From positions 1 through 46,491 of the forward strand of contig JALUVJ010000081.1 of assembly GCA_027020665.1 (NCBI GenBank): a stretch of DNA of 46,491 nucleotides, given 5' to 3'. The translations under genes and the position numbers were made by a program. Positions 1 to 7,973 of the stretch are shown one piece after another; position 1 is the stretch's first letter, and every line of letters begins with the position of its first letter. A model generated the notes under the pieces. The model was given only the letters and a program-made list of their open reading frames with translations, was not told where the DNA came from and did not search any database. Origin of the DNA: Nitrospira sp. (GTDB lineage: Bacteria; Nitrospirota; Nitrospiria; SBBL01; JAADHI01).

Positions 1-85
1 GAGCTTGAATTGGTTCTAAGGCCTGTGTTAGTTATTTTTCAGTATCGCATATCAAACCAGTTTCATTTAACGATAAGGGGAGAAG

Positions 86-682
86 ATGTCACATCAATTA
101 CCAGCTTTGCCTTGGGCAAAAGACAGCCTGGCACCACATATCAGCCCGGAAACCATCGATTACCATCATGGCAAACACCACAATACCTATGTGACCAACC
201 TGAACGGTCTCGTCGGTGGAACGGATCTGGAATCTAAATCACTTGAAGAATTGATTCAAAAAAGCGATGCGCTTCCGGCCGATAAAAAAACGGGGATTTT
301 TAATAATGCCGCTCAGATTTACAATCATACCTTTTATTGGAACTGCCTCAGTCCGAATGGCGGCGGCACGCCCACCGGAAAAGTCGCTGAAGCCCTCAAC
401 GACACCTTTGGCGGCTTTGATGCGTTTAAAGAGCAATTTTCCACGGCGGCGGTCAAACTGTTTGGCAGCGGCTGGGCCTGGCTCGCAAAAGACGATGCCG
501 GCACACTCGGCATCGTGCAGGCCCCCAACGCCGGATGTCCGCTGGCTGATGGAAAAACACCCGTCCTTACCTGTGATGTCTGGGAACATGCCTATTACAT
601 CGACTATCGGAACGCCCGCCCGAAATATGTCGAAGCCTTCTGGAACCTCGTCAATTGGGAGTTTGTCGAAGGCAACCTTTAA
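86..682 (+). CDS. sodB: Superoxide dismutase [Fe]
   Basis: Converts superoxide to hydrogen peroxide and oxygen in the cytoplasm. The 198-residue protein has the usual length of a bacterial Fe-SOD. The four metal ligands are visible as His27 (in DYHHGKHH), His81 (in YNHTFYWN), Asp164 and His168 (in DVWEHAYYIDYRN). Gln77 in NNAAQIYNH sits where iron enzymes carry the active-site glutamine, which favours Fe over Mn. The start ATG follows a purine-rich AAGGGGAGA at about 75-83. The gene is probably monocistronic, because a strong terminator follows 30 bases after the stop. Family identity is secure; the metal is inferred from the glutamine position. Confidence 0.97.
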   Translation: MSHQLPALPWAKDSLAPHISPETIDYHHGKHHNTYVTNLNGLVGGTDLESKSLEELIQKSDALPADKKTGIFNNAAQIYNHTFYWNCLSPNGGGTPTGKVAEALNDTFGGFDAFKEQFSTAAVKLFGSGWAWLAKDDAGTLGIVQAPNAGCPLADGKTPVLTCDVWEHAYYIDYRNARPKYVEAFWNLVNWEFVEGNL

Positions 683-712
683 GATTTTCGGCAAATCGCG
701 AGGCGATCTCTT

Positions 713-748
713 GGGGGGACGGCGCACATTTGCCGTCGCCCCTTTTTT
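713..748 (+). terminator. Rho-independent terminator of sodB
   Basis: An 11-bp stem (713-723 with 732-742, one G-G mismatch) with an 8-base loop is followed directly by six T residues. It lies between the sodB stop and the rlmN start. Confidence 0.88.
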
Positions 749-772
749 ACGGAAATACGGGAAAAAGACAGG

Positions 773-1840
773 ATGGTACCACTTACGACCCTAAAAAATA
801 CGGAAAAACAAAATATCCTCGCTTTGTCCCTTGAAGACCTCGCCGCGCTTATACGAAAACTCGGCTGGAAAAAATATCGCGCGGATCAAATCATTGCCTG
901 GATTTATAAACGATTTGTTTCTAATTTTGAGCAGATGACCGATCTGTCCAGATCAGACCGACAAGGTTTGTCCGAAGCCTTTACGCTTTCCCATCTCAAA
1001 ATCGCCGCACACCAAAAATCCGAGGACGGTACGGAAAAATTCCTTTTTGCGCTTGAAGACGGCAAAAAAATCGAAACCGTGCTTATTCGCAGCGAAAAAA
1101 AGCGCCGCACGCTCTGCATCTCCTCACAAGCGGGTTGCACTTTGGATTGCCGTTTTTGTCTGACCGCAGAAGAAGGCCTGAAACGAAACCTGCGCGCGGA
1201 AGAAATTATTAACCAATTTTTAACCGTACAGGCCCGCTTGCCCGAATCGGAGCCCATTACAAACGTCGTGCTCATGGGCATGGGAGAACCGCTCGCGAAC
1301 TTAAAGGCCGTCACAGAAGCCTGCTTGCGCATGATTGCGCCCGCAGGGCTCAGCTTATCCGCCCGCCGCGTCACCGTTTCAACAGCGGGTTTAGTCCCGC
1401 AAATGAAAAAACTGTTGCAAGGGCCTGTGCCCGTCAACCTTTCTGTTTCCCTCAACGCCACCACCAATGCCATCCGAAACAAGATCATGCCCAAAGTCAA
1501 CCGGCTCTATCCCTTGGAAGTCTTAATGCAGGCCTGCAAACAGCTTCCGCTACCCGTGCGCCGTTCCATTACTTTTGAATACGTCATGCTGGAAGGCATC
1601 AATGACAGCCTTGAAGATGCCGAACGGCTCACACATCTCACCCGGGGCATTCCCTGCAAGATCAACCTCATCCCCTTCAATCATTACCCCGGTTCACCCT
1701 ATCAAGCGACGCCGGATGCGCAAATTCTTGCTTTTCAAAATCACCTGCATCGACAGCGTATCCGCACGACCGTCCGAAAAAGCAAGGGCAGAGATATTCT
1801 GGCCGCTTGCGGCCAACTTACCAGTCAATTTGCGCAATAA
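773..1840 (+). CDS. rlmN: 23S rRNA (A2503-C2)/tRNA (A37-C2) methyltransferase RlmN
   Basis: Radical-SAM enzyme that methylates C2 of adenosine 2503 in 23S rRNA and A37 of some tRNAs. The [4Fe-4S] cluster motif C-x3-C-x2-C is Cys122, Cys126 and Cys129 (GCTLDCRFC). The two catalytic cysteines of the mechanism are also present: Cys115 in TLCISSQ and Cys346 in AACGQL near the C-terminus. The length of 355 residues is typical. The N-terminal accessory domain precedes the radical-SAM barrel. The start ATG at 773 has only a weak upstream purine stretch. The gene stands between the sodB terminator and an outer-membrane protein gene, with no sign of an operon. Confidence 0.96.
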   Translation: MVPLTTLKNTEKQNILALSLEDLAALIRKLGWKKYRADQIIAWIYKRFVSNFEQMTDLSRSDRQGLSEAFTLSHLKIAAHQKSEDGTEKFLFALEDGKKIETVLIRSEKKRRTLCISSQAGCTLDCRFCLTAEEGLKRNLRAEEIINQFLTVQARLPESEPITNVVLMGMGEPLANLKAVTEACLRMIAPAGLSLSARRVTVSTAGLVPQMKKLLQGPVPVNLSVSLNATTNAIRNKIMPKVNRLYPLEVLMQACKQLPLPVRRSITFEYVMLEGINDSLEDAERLTHLTRGIPCKINLIPFNHYPGSPYQATPDAQILAFQNHLHRQRIRTTVRKSKGRDILAACGQLTSQFAQ

Positions 1841-2057
1841 CTTTGTGCGTGTTATCGTCCCTGCCCCTCTGCTTTTGCCGTCGGGAAAAAGACCCCGCAC
1901 TGCCGCGATGGGGACATCGGGCCGAGTCCTCCGCCCGGATCGCAGATGCGGGGCTCGCCATGGCCTATTGTCCCTATTTTATACTTGCAACGGCCTGCAT
2001 TGGCGTGTCGTTTCAACTCTGGTAGATTTGTATCTGTCCCCCTTAAAGAGGAAAAAG

Positions 2058-3065
2058 ATGTGCCGTTTAAGTCAATCAACCTCCTATTTGGTGATTTTTC
2101 TCTTGTTTTGCATTAAACCCGCTTTTGCCGAGCCTGAAAGAAAACTGGATCTGGGTCTTGAAGTGGGGCACCGTATCGATCAGCTAAATTGGAATATTGC
2201 CGCCTCGGACGGCAATCCGAATGTGCTTTCCGAACTTACGTGGCGCGACCTCTTCATTACGCAAATCCGGGGAACAACCAAACTGCTTGTAGATCTTCCT
2301 TCATCTGTATTTTTGCCCTACATGCGAGGCGCATTGGCCTACGGGAAAATCTACAGAGGGGAAAACCAGGATTCGGATTACAACGGCAATAACCGTACCC
2401 TTGAATTTTCGCGTTCAAATAACAGTGCGGATCAGGGAGATGTCCTTGACGCCTCTTTCGGATTTGGCGTTCAGTTTGTAAAAAAGATGGCGCAACCCGG
2501 ACAAACCCTACGGATTTCACCGCTTGCGGGGTATTCCTATCATCAACAAAACCTTAGAATGACGGAGGGTCTTCAAACAATCAGCACGCAAAATCCCGCA
2601 AATCTACCGAGACCGATTCCGGGACTCAACAGCACTTATGAAACCGAATGGCGCGGCCCTTGGCTTGGCGTCGATTTTTCTTTTGAGACGAATAAAAAGC
2701 ATATTTTTAAAGCGTCTTTTGAGCATCATTGGGCCAACTACGATGCGGAAGCCAACTGGAATCTGCGATCGGATTTTCAGCGCCCAAAAAGCTTTACTCA
2801 TAAAAGCACCGGAAAGGGAATGGTTGCATCCATCGGATGGGAATTCCGGCTTCGCCCCAACTGGTCTGTCAACGCCAATCTGGACTACCAAAGATGGAAG
2901 ACGCAGCCTGGAACGGACACCGTTTTTTTATCCCCTGAGGGCATCCAAAACATATTTGACGATACCGGCATTCTTCTGAGCGATGGCATCATTCATCAAC
3001 CCTTGAACCGTGTCAACTGGGAATCCCGTGCGGTTTCTCTGGGCCTGCAATATCGCTTTCAATGA
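2058..3065 (+). CDS. Outer-membrane beta-barrel protein, omptin-like/Protochlamydia-type
   Basis: The chosen start ATG (2058) follows AAAGAGGAAAAAG. The open frame continues upstream to 1575, but that part overlaps rlmN and is not protein-like. The 335-residue product begins with a signal peptide (hydrophobic residues 10-22, cleavage after PAFA at about residue 24). The mature part has alternating hydrophobic and polar residues, many aromatics and glycines, and ends in SLGLQYRFQ, like a final barrel strand with an aromatic near the C-terminus. The segment NVLSELTWRDL resembles the family known as Protochlamydia outer membrane protein, which is related to omptins. No protease active site was confirmed. 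It is probably a porin-like or omptin-fold barrel of unknown substrate. Confidence 0.75.
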   Translation: MCRLSQSTSYLVIFLLFCIKPAFAEPERKLDLGLEVGHRIDQLNWNIAASDGNPNVLSELTWRDLFITQIRGTTKLLVDLPSSVFLPYMRGALAYGKIYRGENQDSDYNGNNRTLEFSRSNNSADQGDVLDASFGFGVQFVKKMAQPGQTLRISPLAGYSYHQQNLRMTEGLQTISTQNPANLPRPIPGLNSTYETEWRGPWLGVDFSFETNKKHIFKASFEHHWANYDAEANWNLRSDFQRPKSFTHKSTGKGMVASIGWEFRLRPNWSVNANLDYQRWKTQPGTDTVFLSPEGIQNIFDDTGILLSDGIIHQPLNRVNWESRAVSLGLQYRFQ

Positions 3066-3090
3066 CGGGCATGAATCCGTGAAAATGCGA

Positions 3091-3119
3091 TTGATCTTTC
3101 TCGGAACACCCGATATAAT
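3091..3119 (+). promoter_or_regulatory. Sigma-70-type promoter for rph-rdgB
   Basis: TTGATC (3091-3096) and a perfect TATAAT (3114-3119) are separated by 17 bp. The expected transcription start is about 3126, roughly 20 bases upstream of the rph ATG. Confidence 0.75.
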
Positions 3120-3148
3120 CGGCCTCTTTTGCGGATGGGGGATTCAAA

Positions 3149-3871
3149 ATGCGCATTGACGGAAGAAAAGAAAACACACTTCGTCCACTTAAAATTACAC
3201 GCAACTATATAAAAGATGTGGAAGGTGCCGTACTCATTGAGATGGGCGACACCAAAGTCATTTGCACCGCCACCCTTGAAAACCGCGTGCCTCCCTTTTT
3301 AAGAGATCAGAAAAAGGGGTGGATTACCGCCGAATATGCCATGTTGCCGCGTTCGTCGAAAGATCGTATTTCACGTGAATCCTCACGCGGGAAAATCGGC
3401 GGACGCACTCATGAAATTCAAAGGCTGATTGGCCGTTCACTGCGCGCGGTTGTAGACATGACGGCCTTAGGTGAACGCACGCTCTGGATCGACTGCGATG
3501 TGATTCAGGCCGACGGCGGTACGCGCACCGCCTCAATCACCGGTGCATTTATCGCCTTGGTCGATGCCATCCGTCATCATCAAAAAGAAGGTAAAATCAA
3601 AACATTTCCCGTAAAAGATTTTTTGGCCGCGATCAGCGTCGGCAAGGTCGAGGATAAACTGCTCTTGGATCTGAATTATTCGGAGGATGTCAAAGCCGGG
3701 GTTGACATGAATGTCGTCATGACCGGACAGGGCAAATTTATTGAAGTCCAAGGCACGGCGGAAGGGGAGCCTTTTGAGCAAAAAGAACTGGATAGCCTGC
3801 TTCAACTGGCTTCAAACGGCATCAGAGAACTCATCGCCGAGCAAAAACGCCTCTTAGGGGAATTGAAATAA
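3149..3871 (+). CDS. rph: Ribonuclease PH
   Basis: Phosphate-dependent 3'-5' exoribonuclease that trims the 3' ends of tRNA precursors, acting as a hexameric ring. The 240-residue protein shows the family signatures: MRIDGR at the N-terminus, [14 protein letters not shown] in the substrate-binding loop, and [18 protein letters not shown] with the phosphate-binding GGTRTAS segment. Length and N-terminus match the family. A good promoter lies just upstream, and rdgB begins at the base after the rph stop codon. The two therefore form a tight two-gene operon, an arrangement known in many bacteria. Confidence 0.97.
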   Translation: MRIDGRKENTLRPLKITRNYIKDVEGAVLIEMGDTKVICTATLENRVPPFLRDQKKGWITAEYAMLPRSSKDRISRESSRGKIGGRTHEIQRLIGRSLRAVVDMTALGERTLWIDCDVIQADGGTRTASITGAFIALVDAIRHHQKEGKIKTFPVKDFLAAISVGKVEDKLLLDLNYSEDVKAGVDMNVVMTGQGKFIEVQGTAEGEPFEQKELDSLLQLASNGIRELIAEQKRLLGELK

Positions 3872-4477
3872 GTGATCCTCGTGCTCGCAACACACAATCC
3901 GCACAAAGCAAAAGAAATCGCGGCCGTTCTTAAGAACGAAATCAATGTCACACTGAAAACCCTCTCCGATTTTCCCGAACTCGCCCTGCCGCCTGAAACG
4001 GGTCGCAGCTATCGTGACAACGCGATTGAAAAAGCATTGTATGTCGCAATGGAAACAGGGCATGCCGCATTAGGCGATGATTCCGGGCTTGAAGTTGAGG
4101 CACTGGATGGTGCGCCCGGACTCTTTTCAGCCCGCTTTGCGGGAGAGAAGGTTTCCTATCAAGAAAACCGGAACAAGCTCCTGAAGCTTTTAAAAGGAGT
4201 GCCGCCCGAAAAAAGAGGGGCGCGTTTTATCTCCACCCTTGCCATCGTTACTGCGCAAGGGCAGGTTGATGTTGTGGAAGGGATTTGTGAGGGACGGATT
4301 ACAGAAAAAAGATCGGGACAATCCGGTTTTGGGTACGATCCCGTTTTTTATTACCCGCCGCTGCACCGTACTTTTTCAGAGCTGGACGCTGCGGAAAAAA
4401 ATCGGCACAGCCAGCGGGGACGTGCCGTGCGTGCGGCCCTCCCTATTTTAAGAGGCCTCTTGGCGCTTCAAATTTGA
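3872..4477 (+). CDS. rdgB: dITP/XTP pyrophosphatase (RdgB/HAM1)
   Basis: Hydrolyses non-canonical purine triphosphates (dITP, ITP, XTP) to monophosphates, cleaning the nucleotide pool. The start is GTG at 3872, directly abutting the rph TAA, so translation is probably coupled. Family motifs are the substrate loop THNPHKAKE (residues 7-15), the metal-binding GDDSGLEVEALDGAPG (Asp69/Asp70), SARFAGE, GFGYDPVF and the C-terminal KNRHSQRGRA. The length of 201 residues is normal. The tRNA promoter starts within the last codons of this gene. Confidence 0.96.
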   Translation: MILVLATHNPHKAKEIAAVLKNEINVTLKTLSDFPELALPPETGRSYRDNAIEKALYVAMETGHAALGDDSGLEVEALDGAPGLFSARFAGEKVSYQENRNKLLKLLKGVPPEKRGARFISTLAIVTAQGQVDVVEGICEGRITEKRSGQSGFGYDPVFYYPPLHRTFSELDAAEKNRHSQRGRAVRAALPILRGLLALQI

Positions 4478-4503
4478 TCTGCATCAAGTAACCTGTTTAT
4501 CAT
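4474..4503 (+). promoter_or_regulatory. Putative promoter of tRNA-Pro(UGG)
   Basis: TTGATC (4474-4479) and TATCAT (4498-4503) with an 18-bp spacer. The expected start at about 4510 is a few bases before the mature tRNA 5' end. The -35 overlaps the rdgB stop codon. Confidence 0.5.
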
Positions 4504-4515
4504 AGATCGTGATCA

Positions 4516-4592
4516 CGGGGTGTGGCGCAGCTTGGCAGCGCGCCTGCTTTGGGAGCAGGAAGTCGGAGGTTCAAATCCTCTCACCCCGACCA
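4516..4592 (+). tRNA. tRNA-Pro (anticodon UGG)
   Basis: A full cloverleaf of 77 bases is visible. The acceptor stem CGGGGTG (4516-4522) pairs with CACCCCG (4582-4588), followed by discriminator A and an encoded CCA (4590-4592). The anticodon stem CCTGC/GCAGG encloses the loop TTTGGGA, giving anticodon TGG, which reads CCA/CCN proline codons. The T-arm has the canonical GGTTCAAATCC. Confidence 0.97.
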
Positions 4593-4620
4593 CACGCAAA
4601 ATTAATTTTACAGCAAAAAA

Positions 4621-4656
4621 AAGGCCGCTTGATCCAATGGATCAAGCGGCCTTTTC
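4621..4656 (+). terminator. Strong terminator after tRNA-Pro, possibly bidirectional
   Basis: A perfect 15-bp inverted repeat (4621-4635 with 4639-4653) with a 3-base loop AAT, followed by a short T run on the plus strand and preceded by a run of A on the other side. It can serve both the tRNA and the converging PEP-CTERM gene. Confidence 0.9.
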
Positions 4657-4680
4657 AACTTTTCCAAAACGAGAAAATAC

Positions 4681-5277
4681 TTACACGCTTGCGGTTTTGG
4701 ACTTTCTCCATCTCCAAAAACCAAGACCCGCCAAACCGGAACCCATTAAAATCAAACCGGCCGGTTCCGGAACAGGTGCTATGCCGTCGCCTTTTCCGCT
4801 GAACGCAAAATTGATCGACTCAATACTCCCTCCGCTTCCGGGCAGCCTCCACCGGACAGACAAACTGGAGTAGTAGGTGTCCAACCACGAGGGCAAGGGA
4901 TTTTGTGAAAAATAAGTACTCGAATTCATATCAAGTCCATATTCCATGGCAAGCTCATAGCTTGGATCAGCCAAATCGCCCGAAGCCGTATAAATTGTTG
5001 AACCGTCCATCAATGCCAGATCCAAGACATCCCGATCCTGAAAGGTATCAAGCATGCCAAAGGGCGTAAAAGTCGTACTGCCGTTCAAGTAATAACCGAA
5101 GGTAAGATCAGTGCTTGCACTCAACAAAGTCACACTTGTATTGCTATCTCCGTCTCCATCAATTAAAATAATCCGGCTGCCGTCAAGCGGGACAGCCCAC
5201 GACACCCCCCCCAAAATAAGTGTCAATACGGCAAAAGATACTGTTGCCGCAAGCTTTAAACCCAGTTTTTTTAACAT
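4681..5277 (-). CDS. PEP-CTERM sorting-domain surface protein
   Basis: The start ATG at 5277 follows GGAGGACAAGCA. The frame continues upstream but that part lacks an RBS. The 198-residue product has an N-terminal signal peptide (MLKKLGLKLAATVSFAVLTL..., cleavage near VSWAVP) and a threonine/serine-rich body with no recognised enzyme motif. Its C-terminus is a classic PEP-CTERM signal: PVPEP, then a hydrophobic helix, then the basic tail WRWRKSK. Known biology: such proteins are processed by an exosortase and usually go to an extracellular polysaccharide matrix. No exosortase gene lies in this window. A sigma-54-type promoter precedes the gene. The function of the body is unknown. Confidence 0.9.
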   Translation of the reverse strand: MLKKLGLKLAATVSFAVLTLILGGVSWAVPLDGSRIILIDGDGDSNTSVTLLSASTDLTFGYYLNGSTTFTPFGMLDTFQDRDVLDLALMDGSTIYTASGDLADPSYELAMEYGLDMNSSTYFSQNPLPSWLDTYYSSLSVRWRLPGSGGSIESINFAFSGKGDGIAPVPEPAGLILMGSGLAGLGFWRWRKSKTASV

Positions 5278-5356
5278 TGCTTGTCCTCCATAAAAACCAT
5301 CTTTTCTAAATTCTGCGTCCAAGGCACACAAGGCCCTGGGCTTTCCCTCGAATACA

Positions 5357-5373
5357 AGCAAATATAATGCCAA
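5357..5373 (-). promoter_or_regulatory. Sigma-54 (RpoN) -24/-12 promoter of the PEP-CTERM gene
   Basis: On the minus strand the sequence reads TTGGCATTATATTTGCT. The -24 GG and -12 GC are separated by exactly 10 bases, as in the consensus TTGGCACG-N4-TTGCW. The expected start is about 5346, giving a leader of about 70 bases. PEP-CTERM/exosortase genes in other bacteria are known to be controlled by a PrsK/PrsR system with RpoN, which fits. Confidence 0.72.
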
Positions 5374-5407
5374 CAAATGCAAAATTGATTTTATTGTTAT
5401 AAACGAT

Positions 5408-5420
5408 TGATTTAAAATCA
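5408..5420. promoter_or_regulatory. Possible activator-binding palindrome
   Basis: TGATTT-A-AAATCA is a perfect 6-1-6 palindrome about 35 bp upstream of the -24 element. It could be an enhancer site for a sigma-54 activator, but AT-rich DNA gives such palindromes by chance. Confidence 0.25.
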
Positions 5421-5763
5421 TATTTTCCAATCTTCACGATAGAACTCAAATCCACTTTCAAGATCGATTGCCCAATTGTCAAGACAGCCTACACCTGAAT
5501 ATTTACAAGTATTAGGGATATTTGAGTGAAATAAATAGATTTTTCAGTAACTTAATTGATTATTTGCTCACACATAAGCTGTCCAATTTCCCGTCACTTC
5601 CAAAAAGATCACGATCTCTCAAGAAAGAAAATGTCTTTAACGCATTGAATTTGTGTTGTTTCGGGAAATGACATAAAGGATTGGGATAAGAAAATCGGAC
5701 ACGCGGTTTTAGGGAACTTAAAATGGGGTTGTATATTTTGGAAAATTGGAAGAGGGCTGCAGC

Positions 5764-6099
5764 TTATGGAAGCTCGCGATGTGTTTTTTCAAATTCTGTC
5801 GGCGGAAAAGGCATTTCCTTGAGTGTTTCGGAACGCATTTTATCAAGATCGATCTCCAATTGTTCAATGCGCTTTGATTTTTTTCTCCGGTCGAGCATCG
5901 AACGAATCCAGCCCGGCAGAAAAAGCAGGCCGGAAAAAAAAAGACCGATCAAAAAACTGCCCAGGACAATCAAATAAACGGGCAGCGGGTCTGTTTCCAT
6001 GCCCCAGAAAAAATGAAGGGAAACCTGCTGTTCCTGATTTAAATACAAGGCACCGAAAAAAACAGTACTGATGCCGAGAATCAAAAAAAGACGGATCAT
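5764..6099 (-). CDS. LapA-like (DUF1049) inner-membrane protein
   Basis: A 111-residue protein with two transmembrane helices (about residues 1-20 and 40-63). The short linker between them contains QEQQVSLHFFWG, the pattern of the lipopolysaccharide-assembly protein A domain. A cytoplasmic coiled-coil-like basic/acidic tail (RKKSKRIEQLEIDLDKM) follows the second helix. LapA-type proteins work with LapB in lipopolysaccharide assembly in enterobacteria; the role here is inferred only from the fold. The ATG at 6099 is 13 bases downstream, in gene direction, of the end of a repeat element. The weak ribosome-binding site GGTGAG lies between them. Confidence 0.78.
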   Translation of the reverse strand: MIRLFLILGISTVFFGALYLNQEQQVSLHFFWGMETDPLPVYLIVLGSFLIGLFFSGLLFLPGWIRSMLDRRKKSKRIEQLEIDLDKMRSETLKEMPFPPTEFEKTHRELP

Positions 6100-6112
6100 G
6101 GCTTGCTCACCA

Positions 6113-6273
6113 AGGAAGCTCGGATGAAGTCTGTATTGAATTTTTCAAGAGATAAAATTTTCAGATTCAAGGCGCAACTTGCAGGAAATGGCCCGCTATT
6201 GACAAAATGTGTAACATAGAAGCTGGGCATTTTTGCCTTGAAAAAACAATTCATGACTTAATCAGCGCTTCCT
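6113..6273. repeat. Inverted-repeat-bounded intercistronic element, copy A
   Basis: A 161-bp element. Its left end AGGAAGCTCGGATGAA (6113-6128) is an imperfect inverted copy of its right end (6258-6273); 13 of 16 positions match. It aligns along its whole length with the copy at 25627-25784, sharing the core AGATAAAATTTTCAGATTC and GCCCGCTATT. It fills the gap between the HIT gene and the LapA-like gene, supplies the HIT stop codon, and ends 13 bp before the LapA-like start codon. It has no coding capacity. Confidence 0.85.
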
Positions 6274-6745
6274 TAAATCGAGGCTTCAAAAGACGATAAG
6301 TTTCATCAATATCCTCAGGAATGACCCGGTTTTCTCCCGTCACCGTCATAAAATTCGTATCTCCCACCCAACGCGGCACAATATGAAAATGCACATGATC
6401 GTCAATGCCTGCCCCCGCCGCTTTACCCAGGTTCAGCCCGACATTATGGCCTTCGGGATGAAAAGCTGCTTGAAGTGCCGAAAGGGTCAGCTTTAACAAT
6501 TGCATCAAATTTGCTGTAACAGGGTCGGAAAGGTCGGTCAAGGTATTGACATGCTCATAAGGGCAAACCATGAGATGACCGCTATTATAGGGATAGAGAT
6601 TCATCATCACAAAACCGTGAGCCCCCCGATGCAGGATCAAGTTTTCGGCGTCTCGGTCTTCTTTGGGTTTATCGCACAAGATGCAGCCCAAGGGTTTTTC
6701 TCCTCTAATATAGTCAATGCGCCAAGGCGCCCAAAGCCGTTTCAC
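6251..6745 (-). CDS. HIT-family nucleotide hydrolase/phosphorylase
   Basis: A 164-residue histidine-triad protein (Ap4A-phosphorylase/FHIT-like branch) that acts on nucleotide phosphates; the exact substrate is not predictable. The catalytic triad is HVHFHIV. GCILC near the N-terminus looks like the CxxC zinc site of this branch, and [15 protein letters not shown] is family-typical. The start is GTG at 6745, overlapping the udg4 stop as GTGA; it precedes [10 protein letters not shown], the usual N-terminus, and has GGGGA upstream. The last residues (ALIKS) and the TGA stop come from the end of repeat copy A, so the native C-terminus may have been altered. Confidence 0.88.
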   Translation of the reverse strand: MKRLWAPWRIDYIRGEKPLGCILCDKPKEDRDAENLILHRGAHGFVMMNLYPYNSGHLMVCPYEHVNTLTDLSDPVTANLMQLLKLTLSALQAAFHPEGHNVGLNLGKAAGAGIDDHVHFHIVPRWVGDTNFMTVTGENRVIPEDIDETYRLLKPRFKEALIKS

Positions 6746-7449
6746 GACTTCCCCGGCAATGATAGCCCCAAGTCGGTCATAATCAATTGCAAGTCTGCCC
6801 ACACCTTCTTTTTCTCGCCCGGATTACGCAGCAAATACGCCGGATGAAATGTCGGCAAGACTTTGACGCCGTTTAAATCATGAAAATGCCCGCGCAGGTC
6901 GGAAATGCGCGTTTGTGTCTTGAGCAAGGTTTGTGCGGCGAATGTACCCAGGGCACAAATGACCTTGGGCCGAATTGCGGCAATTTGTTGATCCAGAAAA
7001 GGACGACAGGACGAAATTTCATCTGCTTGCGGATTTCGGTTTTGCGGGGGACGGCACTTAATGATATTCGCAATGTAGACCCGATCGCGCGAAAGCCCCA
7101 TTGCCCCGATCATTTTGGTCAGCAACTGCCCGGCCTTTCCGACAAAGGGCAGTCCCTTCCGGTCTTCATCCGCGCCCGGCCCTTCGCCGACAAACATCAA
7201 TTCCGCCTGCGCATCACCCGCACCGAAGACCACGTGTGTCCGTGTGGATGCAAGCTTGCAGCGTTGACAATCCCCCAGATCTGCGCGAATATCCTCCAAG
7301 GTAAAACGCGGCAGAGAGGCTGAGGATCGTGATCGAATCGCCAAGGGCGGTGCCGATTGCGCCCAGGTATCAAACCCTTCTTCTTTCAACCAGGACAAAC
7401 GATCACGCAGATCTCCGGCAAGGGCTCTCACATCTGTGCTTTCTGTCAT
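6742..7449 (-). CDS. Type-4 (family 4) uracil-DNA glycosylase
   Basis: Removes uracil from DNA at the start of base-excision repair. The 235-residue protein has the family-4 motifs [17 protein letters not shown] (residues 88-104), [13 protein letters not shown] and [10 protein letters not shown] (His202). Four cysteines for the [4Fe-4S] cluster are present: Cys61, Cys64, Cys132 and Cys148. The first 50 residues are a variable extension often seen in bacterial members. The ATG at 7449 overlaps the tsaE stop as ATGA and the stop overlaps the HIT start, so it is an internal cistron of the pdxJ-to-HIT operon. Confidence 0.94.
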   Translation of the reverse strand: MTESTDVRALAGDLRDRLSWLKEEGFDTWAQSAPPLAIRSRSSASLPRFTLEDIRADLGDCQRCKLASTRTHVVFGAGDAQAELMFVGEGPGADEDRKGLPFVGKAGQLLTKMIGAMGLSRDRVYIANIIKCRPPQNRNPQADEISSCRPFLDQQIAAIRPKVICALGTFAAQTLLKTQTRISDLRGHFHDLNGVKVLPTFHPAYLLRNPGEKKKVWADLQLIMTDLGLSLPGKS

Positions 7450-7973
7450 TTAAAAGCCTTTGTCACAAAACCCTCTCTTTCTTCAGCAGCATTTTTCAGG
7501 CTGCGGTCTCGCCAGGCCGCATGCATGATATTTGTCGCCTGCATCTCAACCTTGCGGACAGCCCCCTCAAGCGGCTTCAGACGAAGTATCAAGCTGCCGG
7601 GAGGTAATAGGCATTCGCCCTTGTCGGCCCACTCAATCGCCGCAAGTCCGGCATCCTCAATCTCTTCTTCCAAACCCAAAGCACAGATTTCGTCCGGGTT
7701 TTCCAATCGATACAAATCGATGTGTGTGAGCAATAGACGCCCCGCATAAGATTGCATCAGAGCAAAGGTCGGACTCGTCACGTTTTCCGGCGGAACTCCG
7801 ACCCCTTGAGCCAAACCCTTCACAAATTGCGTTTTGCCTGCGCCCAGCGGCCCGATGAGCGCAAGAACTTCGCCGCCCTGCGCGGCCGCACCAAAGGCCG
7901 CCCCCAGCCGGAAAGTCGCTTCAGGGCTTTGAGTTTCGAATATCACCGTATCTCTCAGGCCGGCTTTTGGCAT
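7446..7973 (-). CDS. tsaE: tRNA threonylcarbamoyladenosine biosynthesis ATPase TsaE
   Basis: ATPase partner of TsaD/TsaB in making t6A at position 37 of ANN-decoding tRNAs. The Walker A motif GPLGAGKT is at residues 41-48, followed by [16 protein letters not shown] and IEWADKGE, all hallmarks of the family. The 175-residue length includes a C-terminal extension of about 25 residues beyond the usual core. The start ATG at 7973 has GGAG four bases upstream and overlaps the preceding gene by 19 bases. It is followed by udg4 through an ATGA overlap. Confidence 0.95.
   Translation of the reverse strand: MPKAGLRDTVIFETQSPEATFRLGAAFGAAAQGGEVLALIGPLGAGKTQFVKGLAQGVGVPPENVTSPTFALMQSYAGRLLLTHIDLYRLENPDEICALGLEEEIEDAGLAAIEWADKGECLLPPGSLILRLKPLEGAVRKVEMQATNIMHAAWRDRSLKNAAEEREGFVTKAFK

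Larger units (their letters stand above)
5278..5763. other. AT-rich non-coding region upstream of the PEP-CTERM gene
   Basis: Nearly 490 bases without a credible gene, clearly richer in A and T than its surroundings. It holds the GGAGG ribosome-binding site, the sigma-54-type promoter (5357-5373) and a perfect 6-1-6 palindrome (5408-5420). Beyond about 5430 I see only short AT palindromes and no second promoter or terminator that I would defend. Confidence 0.6.

Noticed and set aside
904-1500. Long minus-strand frame within rlmN
   Set aside because: Antisense shadow of a clear rlmN with all motifs; no ribosome-binding site.
1807-2025. Open frame of 72 codons after rlmN with a hydrophobic, cysteine-rich start
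   Set aside because: It starts with TTG inside rlmN, has no ribosome-binding site and no protein-like continuation.
1575-2057. Upstream extension of the outer-membrane protein frame
   Set aside because: It overlaps rlmN in another frame; the signal peptide and ribosome-binding site fix the start at 2058.
4520-4873. Open frame across the tRNA-Pro gene and terminator
   Set aside because: Composed of tRNA, a terminator hairpin and antisense of the PEP-CTERM gene.
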